Part shown: positions 9,172-16,447 of the stretch, one piece after another
How the letters are laid out: each line of letters starts with the position of its first letter
Position numbering within the stretch: the stretch's first letter is position 1
Source: Candidatus Woesearchaeota archaeon
GTDB lineage: Archaea; Nanobdellota; Nanobdellia; Woesearchaeales; B29-G15
DNA length: 64,000 nt
NCBI GenBank assembly: GCA_017610005.1
Contig: JAFCCU010000004.1
Coordinates: 1 to 64,000 of the forward strand
Direction: 5' to 3'
Program-made: the position numbers and the translations under genes
Notes under the pieces: generated by a model
What the model saw: only the letters and a program-made list of their open reading frames with translations
What the model was told of the DNA's origin: nothing
Database searches by the model: none

Positions 9172-9728
9172 TCAAAAGAGCAATCAAGCTCCATTCCTTC
9201 TTTTTCTGAACAGATAATCATATCACGATAGATTCTATAACCATCAATATTTGGATTATCAATCTTTTCCTTACAACAAACTGATTCTGCAACATTTTCA
9301 ACAAGATCCGAATAATCATCTTTTAACTTTTCAATATCCTTTTGAGCTTTTTCTAATTTGGAATTTAAAATTCCCAATTCTAAATCATAATCTTTGATTA
9401 ACTTATTTGTTTCAAGTTCTGTTAATTCTAGACTTTTATTAAGATTGGCAACATTCATATTAGATTTTTGCAGCTCACTTTGTTTGGATTCTAATTCCGT
9501 TGAGAGAGTATTAACCTCCTGATCTAAAATCTGGATTTCAGTACTAAGCCCAGACACTTCTTTGCCATACTCTTCAATAGAATACTCTCCTTCTGAAATT
9601 CTCTGATATGTTGAATAGCCGGTGATCATATTTTTACCATTTGCAACAATAAAAATAAAAAAGATAATAAATACTACCCAGGCACCAATGATAATGTTCT
9701 TTTTGTTAAGTTTAATTTTCCGAGCCAT
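9168..9728 (-). CDS. Membrane-anchored coiled-coil protein
   Basis: A 186-residue protein with a basic N-terminus, one transmembrane helix (about 12-30, IIIGAWVVFIIFFIFIVAN) and then a long coiled coil (about 45-145) of heptads rich in Leu, Glu, Lys and Ser. The C-terminus has a pair of adjacent Cys (SVCCKEK) and another Cys near the end. This is a common DPANN architecture of unknown role, possibly envelope spacing or a scaffold. It converges with the cysteine hydrolase, overlapping by 4 bases, and diverges from herA. Confidence 0.6.
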   Translation of the reverse strand: MARKIKLNKKNIIIGAWVVFIIFFIFIVANGKNMITGYSTYQRISEGEYSIEEYGKEVSGLSTEIQILDQEVNTLSTELESKQSELQKSNMNVANLNKSLELTELETNKLIKDYDLELGILNSKLEKAQKDIEKLKDDYSDLVENVAESVCCKEKIDNPNIDGYRIYRDMIICSEKEGMELDCSFD

Positions 9729-9859
9729 TGAACTGCTATGCTTTAAAAATATTTAAAAGTTTCTCTAATCTAGTGTAATAAATATAATGTGTTCTTCTTC
9801 AATCGAAACAAATATTTTACCCAAAATGTTTTAAAGTTCCAAATTAAACAAAAGATAGG

Positions 9860-11356
9860 ATGGGGGTCATTGGAAAAGTAATTTCTGGAGGGTTTGGAAA
9901 AGTCATTGTTAGACAAAAAGCTTCTGAGGTAATTGAACTCGGAGAGCTATTAGTTTCAGAAACCCCTTCTAAAAAATTAATCCTCCAAGTTTATGATTTA
10001 CTCTATGGATCTCAACTAAGCCAACAAAATTTAGAACTTGTATCGGGATTGAAATTAGAAGAAAATTCAGACTTAGAACTAATGGATTTTTCAATGCGAA
10101 ATTATCCACTAGCATTGCTAAAGGGAGTGCTTGAAATTCAAGTAATACCTAAAATGCCAAAAACTTTACCCATATTTTTTTCAGATGTTAGAAGGCTTGA
10201 AGAGAAAGATATTCCTTTTTTCTCATCACCAAAAAATCCTGTGTTCTTGGGAAACCTTCGTTCTGGAACAAAAACACTTAATATTGAAGTCTGCCTCCCG
10301 GGTGATAAGGCATTGACTCACCATATTCTAATCTCTGCACAAACTGGAAAAGGAAAATCAAATCTTGCAAAAGTATTACTTTACAAGGCAACAAAAGATG
10401 CTAATGCAGGTTTTTTAGTCCTTGACCCTCATGATGAATATTTTGGAAGGCACGAAGATGGATTAAAAAACTTAAAAAAAACAATGTATTTTTCCCCTAG
10501 CAATCCTCCTCCTGGATCTAGGCAGTTAATTTTATCTCTTAACACAATTAAGCCATCTCATCTTGAAGGGGCGATGTATTTATCTGATCCCCAATGGCAA
10601 GCAATTGCAGCTTATAGCAGAGCATACAAAGAAGACTGGGTGGAATCATTAATCCTAGAAAAAGAACTAAAAGTCTTATTTAATGAAGCAACAATAAATG
10701 TTGTAAAAAGAAAATTAATGCAACTTTTAGATATAAGGATTATAGAAGGTAAACTCGTTACAAAAGGGATATTTTCAACAAGTGGAGGGAATTCAACAGT
10801 AAGAGATATTGTAAATGAAATAGAAAACGCAAAAACAGTAATTATTGATACCTCTTCTTTTTCAAAAAATTTAGAAGTTCTAATTGGATCAATTATTAGC
10901 TCTGAAATTTTTAAGAAATATAAAAGGTACAAACAAAGCGGCCAACTAAAAGATAAACCGGCAATAAGTATTGTCATTGAAGAAGCTCCAAGGGTTTTAG
11001 GAAAAGATGTGCTTGAAAAAGGAAGCAACATTTTCTCAACAATTGCTCGGGAAGGTAGAAAGTTTAAAATTGGTCTCATTGCAATAACCCAACTTCCAAG
11101 TTTAATTCCAAGAGATATCTTAGCTAACATGAATACTAAAATAATCTTAGGAACTGAAATGGCAAATGAAAGGGCTGCATTAATTGCTTCAGCTGCACAA
11201 GATTTAACTAGCGATGATAGAACTATTGCCTCGCTTGACACTGGTGAGGCAATTGTAACTAGCTCATTTTTAAAAATGGCTGTTCCGATAAAAATCCCTC
11301 TTTTTAAACCAGTTGAAGAGTCAAACCAAAAAATTAATTATCCGGGGTTAAAATGA
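9860..11356 (+). CDS. herA: HerA-like hexameric DNA translocase ATPase
   Basis: A 498-residue HerA/FtsK-superfamily ATPase. HerA normally works with NurA nuclease and Mre11-Rad50 to resect DNA ends for recombination. An N-terminal beta-barrel (HAS-barrel-like) begins [10 protein letters not shown]. The Walker A region is [13 protein letters not shown] (about 157-168), with Ala in place of the first Gly. [11 protein letters not shown] (about 187-196) matches the HerA DxHxEY motif, and IVIEEAPR is the Walker B, followed by [20 protein letters not shown] (sensor/arginine-finger region). It overlaps mre11 by ATGA, as in classical herA-mre11 operons. No rad50 or nurA follows. Confidence 0.85.
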   Translation: MGVIGKVISGGFGKVIVRQKASEVIELGELLVSETPSKKLILQVYDLLYGSQLSQQNLELVSGLKLEENSDLELMDFSMRNYPLALLKGVLEIQVIPKMPKTLPIFFSDVRRLEEKDIPFFSSPKNPVFLGNLRSGTKTLNIEVCLPGDKALTHHILISAQTGKGKSNLAKVLLYKATKDANAGFLVLDPHDEYFGRHEDGLKNLKKTMYFSPSNPPPGSRQLILSLNTIKPSHLEGAMYLSDPQWQAIAAYSRAYKEDWVESLILEKELKVLFNEATINVVKRKLMQLLDIRIIEGKLVTKGIFSTSGGNSTVRDIVNEIENAKTVIIDTSSFSKNLEVLIGSIISSEIFKKYKRYKQSGQLKDKPAISIVIEEAPRVLGKDVLEKGSNIFSTIAREGRKFKIGLIAITQLPSLIPRDILANMNTKIILGTEMANERAALIASAAQDLTSDDRTIASLDTGEAIVTSSFLKMAVPIKIPLFKPVEESNQKINYPGLK

Positions 11357-12543
11357 AATTTGCACATATTGCTGATTGTCACCTTGGGGGCTGGAGAGAA
11401 CCAAAATTACAACAATTAAATCTCTCTGCATTTATGGCTGCAATAAACAATTGTTTAACTGAAAAAGTTGAATTTTTATTAATCAGTGGAGACCTTTTTA
11501 ATACCTCTCTCCCCCCAATAGATATTCTAAAAGAGGTAGTTACTGGATTAAAAAAAATAAAAGACAATAAAATTAGAGTTTATGCAATCGCCGGATCTCA
11601 TGATTATTCTCCTTCTGGAAAAACTATGTTAGATGTATTAGAAAATGCAGGCTTACTTATAAATGTTGCAAAAGCAGTGCCAGTGGAAAATAAACTCCAA
11701 TTGGAATTTACAAAAGATGAAAAAACAGGGATTTTATTTGCAGGTCTCCCTGGAAGAAAAGGAATGCTTGATAAAAGTTATTATGCTGCATTAGACAGAG
11801 AATCCTTAAAAGTGAAGGGAACTAAAATTTTTTTATTCCACACAGCAATTTCTGAGTATAAACCAAAAGAATATGAAAATATGGAATCAATGGCCTCCTC
11901 ATTTTTGCCAGAGGGATTTGATTATTATGCAGGAGGACATGTTCATGAACCCTTGATTGTAAAACAATCAGGCTGGCTGGTTATGCCTGGCCCATTATTC
12001 CCCAATAACTTTGCTGAACTAGAAAAATTAGTTCATGGTTCAATGGTTATTTGCGAAATCTTAGAATCTAAATTCGTGCCTAAATTAATAAAAATCCCAT
12101 TAGTAGATATATATAAAATTAATATGGACTGTAATGAAAAATCAAGCGAACATGTAACAGGAGAATTATTGGCTGCATTAGACGAAACTGAAGGAAAAAT
12201 AGTGTTAATCAGATTGCATGGAACTCTCGCATCTGGAAAAGTAACAGATATTGATTTTCCAAGTATTTACAAAAAAGCACAAAACTCATTTTTTATTATG
12301 AGAAACACCTCAAAATTACATTCAAAAGATTTTGAAGAGATAAAAGTGAAAATAGGAAGTGTTGATGAAGTTGAAAAAAGAATCATTGAAGAACATGATT
12401 CAAAAACTCATCTTTTTGAAAATGAGAAAGATATTGTAAGAAAACTCCTTATGATATTATCAAAAGAAAAAGCAGAAGGAGAAACAAAAAGTGCGTATGA
12501 AGACAGAATTCTAGAAGAGTTTACTAATTCAATAACTTTTTAA
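11353..12543 (+). CDS. mre11: Mre11-like DNA double-strand-break nuclease
   Basis: A 396-residue calcineurin-type phosphoesterase of the Mre11/SbcD family, a Mn2+-dependent exo/endonuclease at DNA ends. Phosphoesterase motifs appear in order: ADCHLG (I), SGDLFNTS (II), AGSHDYS (III, with Ser where most have Asn of GNHD), LFHTAI (IV) and GGHVHEP (V). The C-terminal part (about 240-396) would hold the capping and Rad50-binding regions. It is translationally coupled to herA. The expected partner gene rad50 is missing next door; RNase Z follows after 25 bases instead. Confidence 0.88.
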   Translation: MKFAHIADCHLGGWREPKLQQLNLSAFMAAINNCLTEKVEFLLISGDLFNTSLPPIDILKEVVTGLKKIKDNKIRVYAIAGSHDYSPSGKTMLDVLENAGLLINVAKAVPVENKLQLEFTKDEKTGILFAGLPGRKGMLDKSYYAALDRESLKVKGTKIFLFHTAISEYKPKEYENMESMASSFLPEGFDYYAGGHVHEPLIVKQSGWLVMPGPLFPNNFAELEKLVHGSMVICEILESKFVPKLIKIPLVDIYKINMDCNEKSSEHVTGELLAALDETEGKIVLIRLHGTLASGKVTDIDFPSIYKKAQNSFFIMRNTSKLHSKDFEEIKVKIGSVDEVEKRIIEEHDSKTHLFENEKDIVRKLLMILSKEKAEGETKSAYEDRILEEFTNSITF

Positions 12544-12568
12544 ATCAATTAAGGTTTAAAATGATTTA

Positions 12569-13459
12569 ATGAAATTAATTTTTTTGGGAACTAGTTCAAT
12601 GGTACCCACAAAAGAAAGAAACCACACTTCCCAAATCTTGCTTTATGATGACGAAGGAATACTAGTTGATTGTGGTGAAGGCACTCAGCGCCAGCTAAGG
12701 TTTGCACGGATTAAACCAAGCAAAATAACTAAAATATTAATTACCCACTGGCATGGAGACCATGTATTTGGACTCCCAGGATTAATGCAAACACTTGGTT
12801 CAGAAGAATATTCTGGAACCCTAAAAATCTACGGGCCAAAAGGTTCTAAGAAAAATTTTGAAAATATCATGAAGGCATTTTTAATTGAAACAAAAATCGA
12901 TTTTGAAGTCCATGAAGTTAATGAAGGAATATTTTTTGAATCTCCTGATTTTGCATTAAGTGCAATGCCTATGTATCATGGAGTTCCTTGCGTAGGATAT
13001 AGATTTCAAGAAAAAGACACAAGAAAAATTAATATGGCAAAAGCCAAAAAATTAGGAATCCCCGAAGGACCACTACTTGGGAAGATCCAAAAAGGAAAAG
13101 AAATTATTTTTGAGGGTAAAACAATTAATCCAGAGGAGATTAGTAAGATAAAGAAAGGAAAATCAGTATGTTTTATTTTTGACACAAAACTTACAAAAAA
13201 TTCAATTGCTCTTGCAGACAACTGCGATTTACTTGTTTGTGAATCGACTTTTGCAACCCAGCATGAAGAAAAAGCAGGCAAATATAAACACTTAACTGCA
13301 AAACAAGCTGCATTAATCGCAAACAATGCTAATGCTAAGAAATTGGTTTTAACTCACTTTTCTCAAAGGTATAAAAACACTCAAGAAATTGAGGAAGAAG
13401 CAAGTGAATTATTTGATAATGTTATAACTGCACAAGATTTGATGGTTCTAACTCTTTAA
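12569..13459 (+). CDS. rnz: Ribonuclease Z (tRNA 3'-end processing)
   Basis: A 296-residue metallo-beta-lactamase nuclease that cuts pre-tRNA just after the discriminator base. It starts with the RNase Z signature FLGTSSMVPTKERNHTS. The zinc motif HWHGDH (about 62-67) and the following GLPGLMQT are diagnostic. Later metal ligands lie in AMPMYHGVPCVGYR, FIFDTKLT and LTHFSQRY. Length is typical of the short (bacterial/archaeal) form. It may share the herA-mre11 transcript (25-base gap). It converges with the histone gene, overlapping by 12 bases. Confidence 0.95.
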   Translation: MKLIFLGTSSMVPTKERNHTSQILLYDDEGILVDCGEGTQRQLRFARIKPSKITKILITHWHGDHVFGLPGLMQTLGSEEYSGTLKIYGPKGSKKNFENIMKAFLIETKIDFEVHEVNEGIFFESPDFALSAMPMYHGVPCVGYRFQEKDTRKINMAKAKKLGIPEGPLLGKIQKGKEIIFEGKTINPEEISKIKKGKSVCFIFDTKLTKNSIALADNCDLLVCESTFATQHEEKAGKYKHLTAKQAALIANNANAKKLVLTHFSQRYKNTQEIEEEASELFDNVITAQDLMVLTL

Positions 13460-13666
13460 ATCAAGAATTGCTAATTTTATATCTGAAGCCATCAATGTTT
13501 TTCTACCTGCATGGTTCATATAAATTACTGCCCTTTCCGCAATCTTCTCTGTATACTCTTCTAATTTATCCTTAAGAATCTTTTTAGCCCCAATCGAGGC
13601 CCTGATATTCTCCAGTTTATGGATTAAAATCCCCATAGAATGTTCAGGTATGCCCCTTTTAACCAT
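13448..13666 (-). CDS. Archaeal histone
   Basis: A 72-residue histone-fold protein, taking ATG 13666 rather than the 102-residue frame of the ORF track. The extra 30 residues do not fit the family, whose members are 65-70 residues long. The segment AERAVIYMNHAGRKTLMASD followed by IKLAI is the conserved alpha2-loop-alpha3 of HMf-type histones. The N-terminal helix region (IPEHSMGILIHKL) is more divergent. It should dimerise and wrap DNA. It diverges from hjc, with about 65 AT-rich bases between the starts holding both promoters. Confidence 0.85.
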   Translation of the reverse strand: MVKRGIPEHSMGILIHKLENIRASIGAKKILKDKLEEYTEKIAERAVIYMNHAGRKTLMASDIKLAILDLKS

Positions 13667-13730
13667 TTGAATTATATACCCTACAAATATAAAAAGCTTT
13701 TTATTCTCTGAAAAGTTTTTATTAAATATA

Positions 13731-14135
13731 ATGAGTCTAAAATCCAAAGGAATCAATGCTGAACGTGAACTTGTTCATGCATTTTGGGCACTTGGTTGGC
13801 CTTGCATTAGGGTGGCAGGATCAGGAAGCTCAAGATACCCTTCTCCAGATGTCTTGGCAGGCAACTCTGACAGGATGGTTGCAATAGAATGCAAGGTAAC
13901 AAAAGAAAAGAAAAAATATTTTCCAAAAAAAGAAATCGAAGATTTGTTAAAATTTAGTGAGCTTTTTGGTGCAGAACCATGGGTTGCAATAAAATTCCAA
14001 GGAGTAGGTTGGTTTTTTTTAAGTCTTGATGATTTAGAAGTTACTCCAAGTTCATTTGTAGCATCTTTAGACCTTGCTAAAAGAAAGGGTCTCTTAACTG
14101 AGGAATTAGTTGGGATCTTCAAAGGCAATGTTTAA
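13731..14135 (+). CDS. hjc: Holliday junction resolvase Hjc
   Basis: A 134-residue archaeal resolvase of the PD-(D/E)xK nuclease fold that cuts four-way junctions symmetrically. Family features: KGINAERELVHAFWALGW at the N-terminus with catalytic Glu, VAGSGSSRYPSPDVLAG with the metal-binding Asp, VAIECKVTKEKKKYF with the E-x-K pair, and AEPWVAIKFQGVGWFFL. Length is normal. TFE follows 25 bases downstream, suggesting co-transcription. Confidence 0.95.
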   Translation: MSLKSKGINAERELVHAFWALGWPCIRVAGSGSSRYPSPDVLAGNSDRMVAIECKVTKEKKKYFPKKEIEDLLKFSELFGAEPWVAIKFQGVGWFFLSLDDLEVTPSSFVASLDLAKRKGLLTEELVGIFKGNV

Positions 14136-14160
14136 ATTATAGCCCATATTCTTTATATAA

Positions 14161-14673
14161 ATGGTGAAAGTTAAAAAGAAGGTGCTTGAACGAGTTACTG
14201 TTTCAAAAATAGGGGCTGATGTTTTGGGGGTTGTAACATTATTAAAACAACAAGGAGAGCTTTCTGAATTTTTTTTAGCAAAAAAATTAAATGATGATAT
14301 TAACGCAATTCGAAATAAAATTTACAGATTACAACACCTAAGTTTAGTTTCTTACACAAAGAAAAAAGATGAAATAAAAGGATGGTATATTTACTATTGG
14401 AGTATAATCCCTGAGGCATTTAATCAGCTTTACAAAACAATGCTTAAAGAAGAAATGAGCAATATTAAAGAAGATATAAAATTCAAAGAAGAAAACAGTA
14501 GATATGGATGTATCCAAAAATGTAGAATAATTAGTATGGAAGACGCTTTACAAGCCCAGTTTGCTTGCCCCCATTGCGGGGAGCTCTTAAAATTAATAGA
14601 TTACACAAAAGATATTGAAAAACTAAAAAAGAAGATGAAACAAGTTAAAAAATCCATGGATTTGTGTCCTTAA
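14161..14673 (+). CDS. tfe: Transcription factor E (TFE-alpha)
   Basis: A 170-residue TFE with an N-terminal winged helix (about 15-90) and a C-terminal zinc ribbon. TFE stabilises promoter opening with TBP, TFB and RNA polymerase. The wing segment is GWYIYYWSI. The zinc ribbon is atypical: the first cysteine pair is YGCIQKC (CxxxC, residues 117 and 121) rather than CxxC, while the second is normal, ACPHCG (136, 139). Zinc may still bind with altered geometry. The last 29 bases overlap the convergent R15P isomerase-like gene. Confidence 0.88.
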   Translation: MVKVKKKVLERVTVSKIGADVLGVVTLLKQQGELSEFFLAKKLNDDINAIRNKIYRLQHLSLVSYTKKKDEIKGWYIYYWSIIPEAFNQLYKTMLKEEMSNIKEDIKFKEENSRYGCIQKCRIISMEDALQAQFACPHCGELLKLIDYTKDIEKLKKKMKQVKKSMDLCP

Positions 14674-15472
14674 CTAAATCTAAAAATCCTTCAACAGTTG
14701 TTATCCCAAATTCGGAAATAATCCCAGTAATTAATTGTGGCCTTATTTTTTCAAATACTACATTGCTCACTTTAACATTTTTAGGGGGCCTTGCCCAAAC
14801 TTCCCTGGTAAATCTACTTTCTAAGGATTCATCAAATCCAAATCTTGTTCTTCCATCAAATTTCCAAGAAAGTGTACACACATAAACTGGAATTTCATAA
14901 CTATTTGCAATTTCTGCAAACATCTCAGATCCAATTTTATTTACAATAAATCCATCTGAGGTTATAGCATCACATCCAATAAGCATAATATCTGCACCTT
15001 TAATTGCAAGTCTTGCTGCTGAATCGACATAGTGAGTCACTTTAATCCCTGCTTTTGCTAATTCCTTAGCAGTTATTCTTCCTTGGAAAAATGGCCTCGT
15101 TTCAGTATTATGAACTTTAATTTTTTTATTTTTTGCAGTTTTTATTATATCCATCACAGTTGATGAATGGCAATGAGAGAAAATTGTGCTTCCAACATTA
15201 ATTCTTCTAGAACCATATTTAGCAATCTTCTGTTTACTATCCTTAAAATAATTTTGAATATCTTTTAAAGAAGAATCCTTTAATGAAAAAAATTTTAAAG
15301 AATTTCTAAGGCAAGGTTCAGTTGGCCTTGCCTCGCTTAATAATTTAATTGCTACCTTCCTTTCTTTATCAGTTTTACAATTATTAAGAGATGCTACAGC
15401 AGAAAGGGCAATTTTTGAGGCACCCTGAATCTTGAGTGCCTTAATTGCTTTTGCAGTGGATTTATAATCCAT
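14645..15472 (-). CDS. eIF2B-alpha-like sugar isomerase, probably ribose-1,5-bisphosphate isomerase
   Basis: A 275-residue member of the eIF2B-alpha/beta/delta and MTR1P isomerase superfamily. In archaea the closest catalytic members convert ribose-1,5-bisphosphate to ribulose-1,5-bisphosphate in the AMP-degradation pathway that feeds form III Rubisco. Key segments: IFSHCHSSTVM (about 96-106, with catalytic Cys), HNTETRPFFQGR, and IGCDAITSDGFIVNKIGSE carrying the catalytic Asp. Substrate specificity (R15P versus aIF2B-like) is inferred from the GCDAIxxDGxxxNKIG pattern. It abuts the upstream small coiled-coil gene with no gap, so the two form one unit. Confidence 0.75.
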   Translation of the reverse strand: MDYKSTAKAIKALKIQGASKIALSAVASLNNCKTDKERKVAIKLLSEARPTEPCLRNSLKFFSLKDSSLKDIQNYFKDSKQKIAKYGSRRINVGSTIFSHCHSSTVMDIIKTAKNKKIKVHNTETRPFFQGRITAKELAKAGIKVTHYVDSAARLAIKGADIMLIGCDAITSDGFIVNKIGSEMFAEIANSYEIPVYVCTLSWKFDGRTRFGFDESLESRFTREVWARPPKNVKVSNVVFEKIRPQLITGIISEFGITTVEGFLDLVKDTNPWIF

Positions 15473-15712
15473 TTACCTTCTTTTTTTTAATGCTGCTGTA
15501 ATTTTTTTCTCTTGTTCTTCGATCTTTTTCTCTTCTTTTTCGATTTTAAATTCTTCTTTTAATACAGATCGAGTAATTTTGAGTAAATTCTCATCCATTC
15601 TAGCAACACGAGATTCCATGATCACCAAAACTCTCAAGGAATAAACAATCGCCGCCAAGGTACCAATAATTATTGAAAGAATAACCACATCAAGATTTCC
15701 AGCATTTACCAT
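15473..15712 (-). CDS. Small membrane protein with coiled-coil tail
   Basis: A 79-residue protein with one transmembrane helix near the N-terminus (about 8-30, VVILSIIIGTLAAIVYSLRVLV), then a highly charged helix with repeated Glu-Lys ending KKRR. Its stop codon directly abuts the start of the isomerase-like gene. No function is recognised; a membrane scaffold or assembly factor is possible. Confidence 0.55.
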   Translation of the reverse strand: MVNAGNLDVVILSIIIGTLAAIVYSLRVLVIMESRVARMDENLLKITRSVLKEEFKIEKEEKKIEEQEKKITAALKKRR

Positions 15713-15803
15713 TTTTACACCTCTTTATAATTGACTACAAAAGAGGTTTCTGATATAAATAACTTTCCCTTTAAAGATCCGTTTAATCGATCTGTGTATA
15801 CTT

Positions 15804-15968
15804 GGAAAACAAGTTTTCCGGTACCACATGGAGTGGTTTCGCTCCGCTCAAGCGCCTTAATTTGGTCCAATCCGAAGGATTGTGACCGCACGTTTGCCCC
15901 TCAGTTCTCAAAAATCAAAGATTTTTGGAACCCTAGAAATCCTAAGATTTCTCATGGCTTTTCAAAGC
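15804..15968. repeat. Run of six consecutive short stem-loops
   Basis: Six hairpins follow one another in 165 bases: GGAAAAC/GTTTTCC (15804-15819); GAGTGG/CCGCTC (15831-15849, one G-T pair); GGTC-CAATCC-gaa-GGATTG-t-GACC (15864-15887); GTTC-t-CAAAAATC-aaa-GATTTTTG-GAAC (15904-15931); AGAAATC-ctaa-GATTTCT (15935-15952); GCTTT-tc-AAAGC (15957-15968). Several have 2- to 4-base loops. The 86-codon frame across this stretch (15731-15991) looks like an artefact. This is either a structured RNA or a DNA element that works as cruciforms. It lies just upstream of the AbrB/surface operon. Confidence 0.6.
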
Positions 15969-16012
15969 TGAGGATGGAAAGTTTTAAATAGCAGTATACA
16001 AAAAGTTATACC

Positions 16013-16122
16013 ATTAGTACTAATTTAGACATTAATTATGGCTAGATTAGCGCTAATAAATGGATAAAATAGGCCTATAAAAGTCTTAATAAGGACTTAA
16101 ATAGTGATAAATTAGTACTAAC
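16013..16122 (+). promoter_or_regulatory. Triple palindromic operator upstream of the AbrB-like mini-genes
   Basis: Three 12-base palindromes share the half-site ATTAG: ATTAGTACTAAT (16013-16024), ATTAGCGCTAAT (16046-16057) and ATTAGTACTAAC (16111-16122), the last touching the ATG at 16123. The first two are 33 bases apart, about three helical turns. Between them and the gene lie an imperfect dyad AAGTCTTAATAAGGACTT (16081-16098) and AT-rich promoter-like sequence. Dimeric AbrB-fold regulators often repress their own promoters, so the downstream products are the obvious candidate ligands. Confidence 0.65.
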
Positions 16123-16269
16123 ATGGTAAAGGTTGTCGTCAATAACGGTCAATATAAGATTACTATTCCTAAAGAGCTTGCTCTCGCAAAAGACTGGGGC
16201 CCAGGAACCATAATTCGATTTATTGAGGCACCTAATGGTGATATAATTCTAAGGGAGCTAAAGAAATGA
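16123..16269 (+). CDS. AbrB/SpoVT-like mini DNA-binding protein, copy 1
   Basis: A 48-residue protein below the ORF-track cut-off. It reads MVKVVVNNGQYKITIPKEL..., then a GTIIRFIEAPNGDIILREL strand pattern. This is the swapped-hairpin AbrB/MazE-type fold (beta-strand, then xTIPKEL, then a loop, then a G-x-x-I-x-F strand pair). Such proteins dimerise and bind palindromic DNA. It is followed 19 bases later by a near-identical paralogue. It probably binds the three palindromes directly upstream; that is inference. Confidence 0.75.
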   Translation: MVKVVVNNGQYKITIPKELALAKDWGPGTIIRFIEAPNGDIILRELKK

Positions 16270-16288
16270 TAGTTAGAGGAGGGTTAGA

Positions 16289-16447
16289 ATGGTGAAAGTT
16301 GTTGTAAACAACGGCCAATATAAGCTAACCATTCCTAAAGAATTAGCAGAAGCTAAAGGTTGGACCTCTGGAACGGTTATTAGATTTGTTGAAACCTCTG
16401 ATGGAGACATCATCCTAAGAGAATTAAAAAAGGAGGTGGGCAAATGA
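16289..16447 (+). CDS. AbrB/SpoVT-like mini DNA-binding protein, copy 2
   Basis: A 52-residue paralogue of the preceding gene: MVKVVVNNGQYKLTIPKEL, then GTVIRFVETSDGDIILREL and a short KKEVGK tail. The two differ at roughly a quarter of positions, mostly in the helix after IPKEL, so they may form heterodimers or have diverged in DNA contacts. A strong Shine-Dalgarno (AGGAGGTGG) is embedded in its last codons, and its stop overlaps the next start as ATGA, coupling it to the surface protein. Confidence 0.75.
   Translation: MVKVVVNNGQYKLTIPKELAEAKGWTSGTVIRFVETSDGDIILRELKKEVGK

Noticed and set aside
10612-11241. 209-codon antisense ORF within herA
   Set aside because: Shadow of the herA reading frame; HerA motifs establish the plus strand.
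15731-15991. 86-codon ORF across the hairpin cluster
   Set aside because: No domain, odd composition, and it is made of the hairpin-forming DNA; reading frames in such palindromic sequence stay open by chance.
16123-16447. Toxin-antitoxin locus for the AbrB-like mini-genes
   Set aside because: AbrB/MazE folds are common antitoxins, but no toxin-like gene adjoins; the downstream genes are exported fibre proteins.
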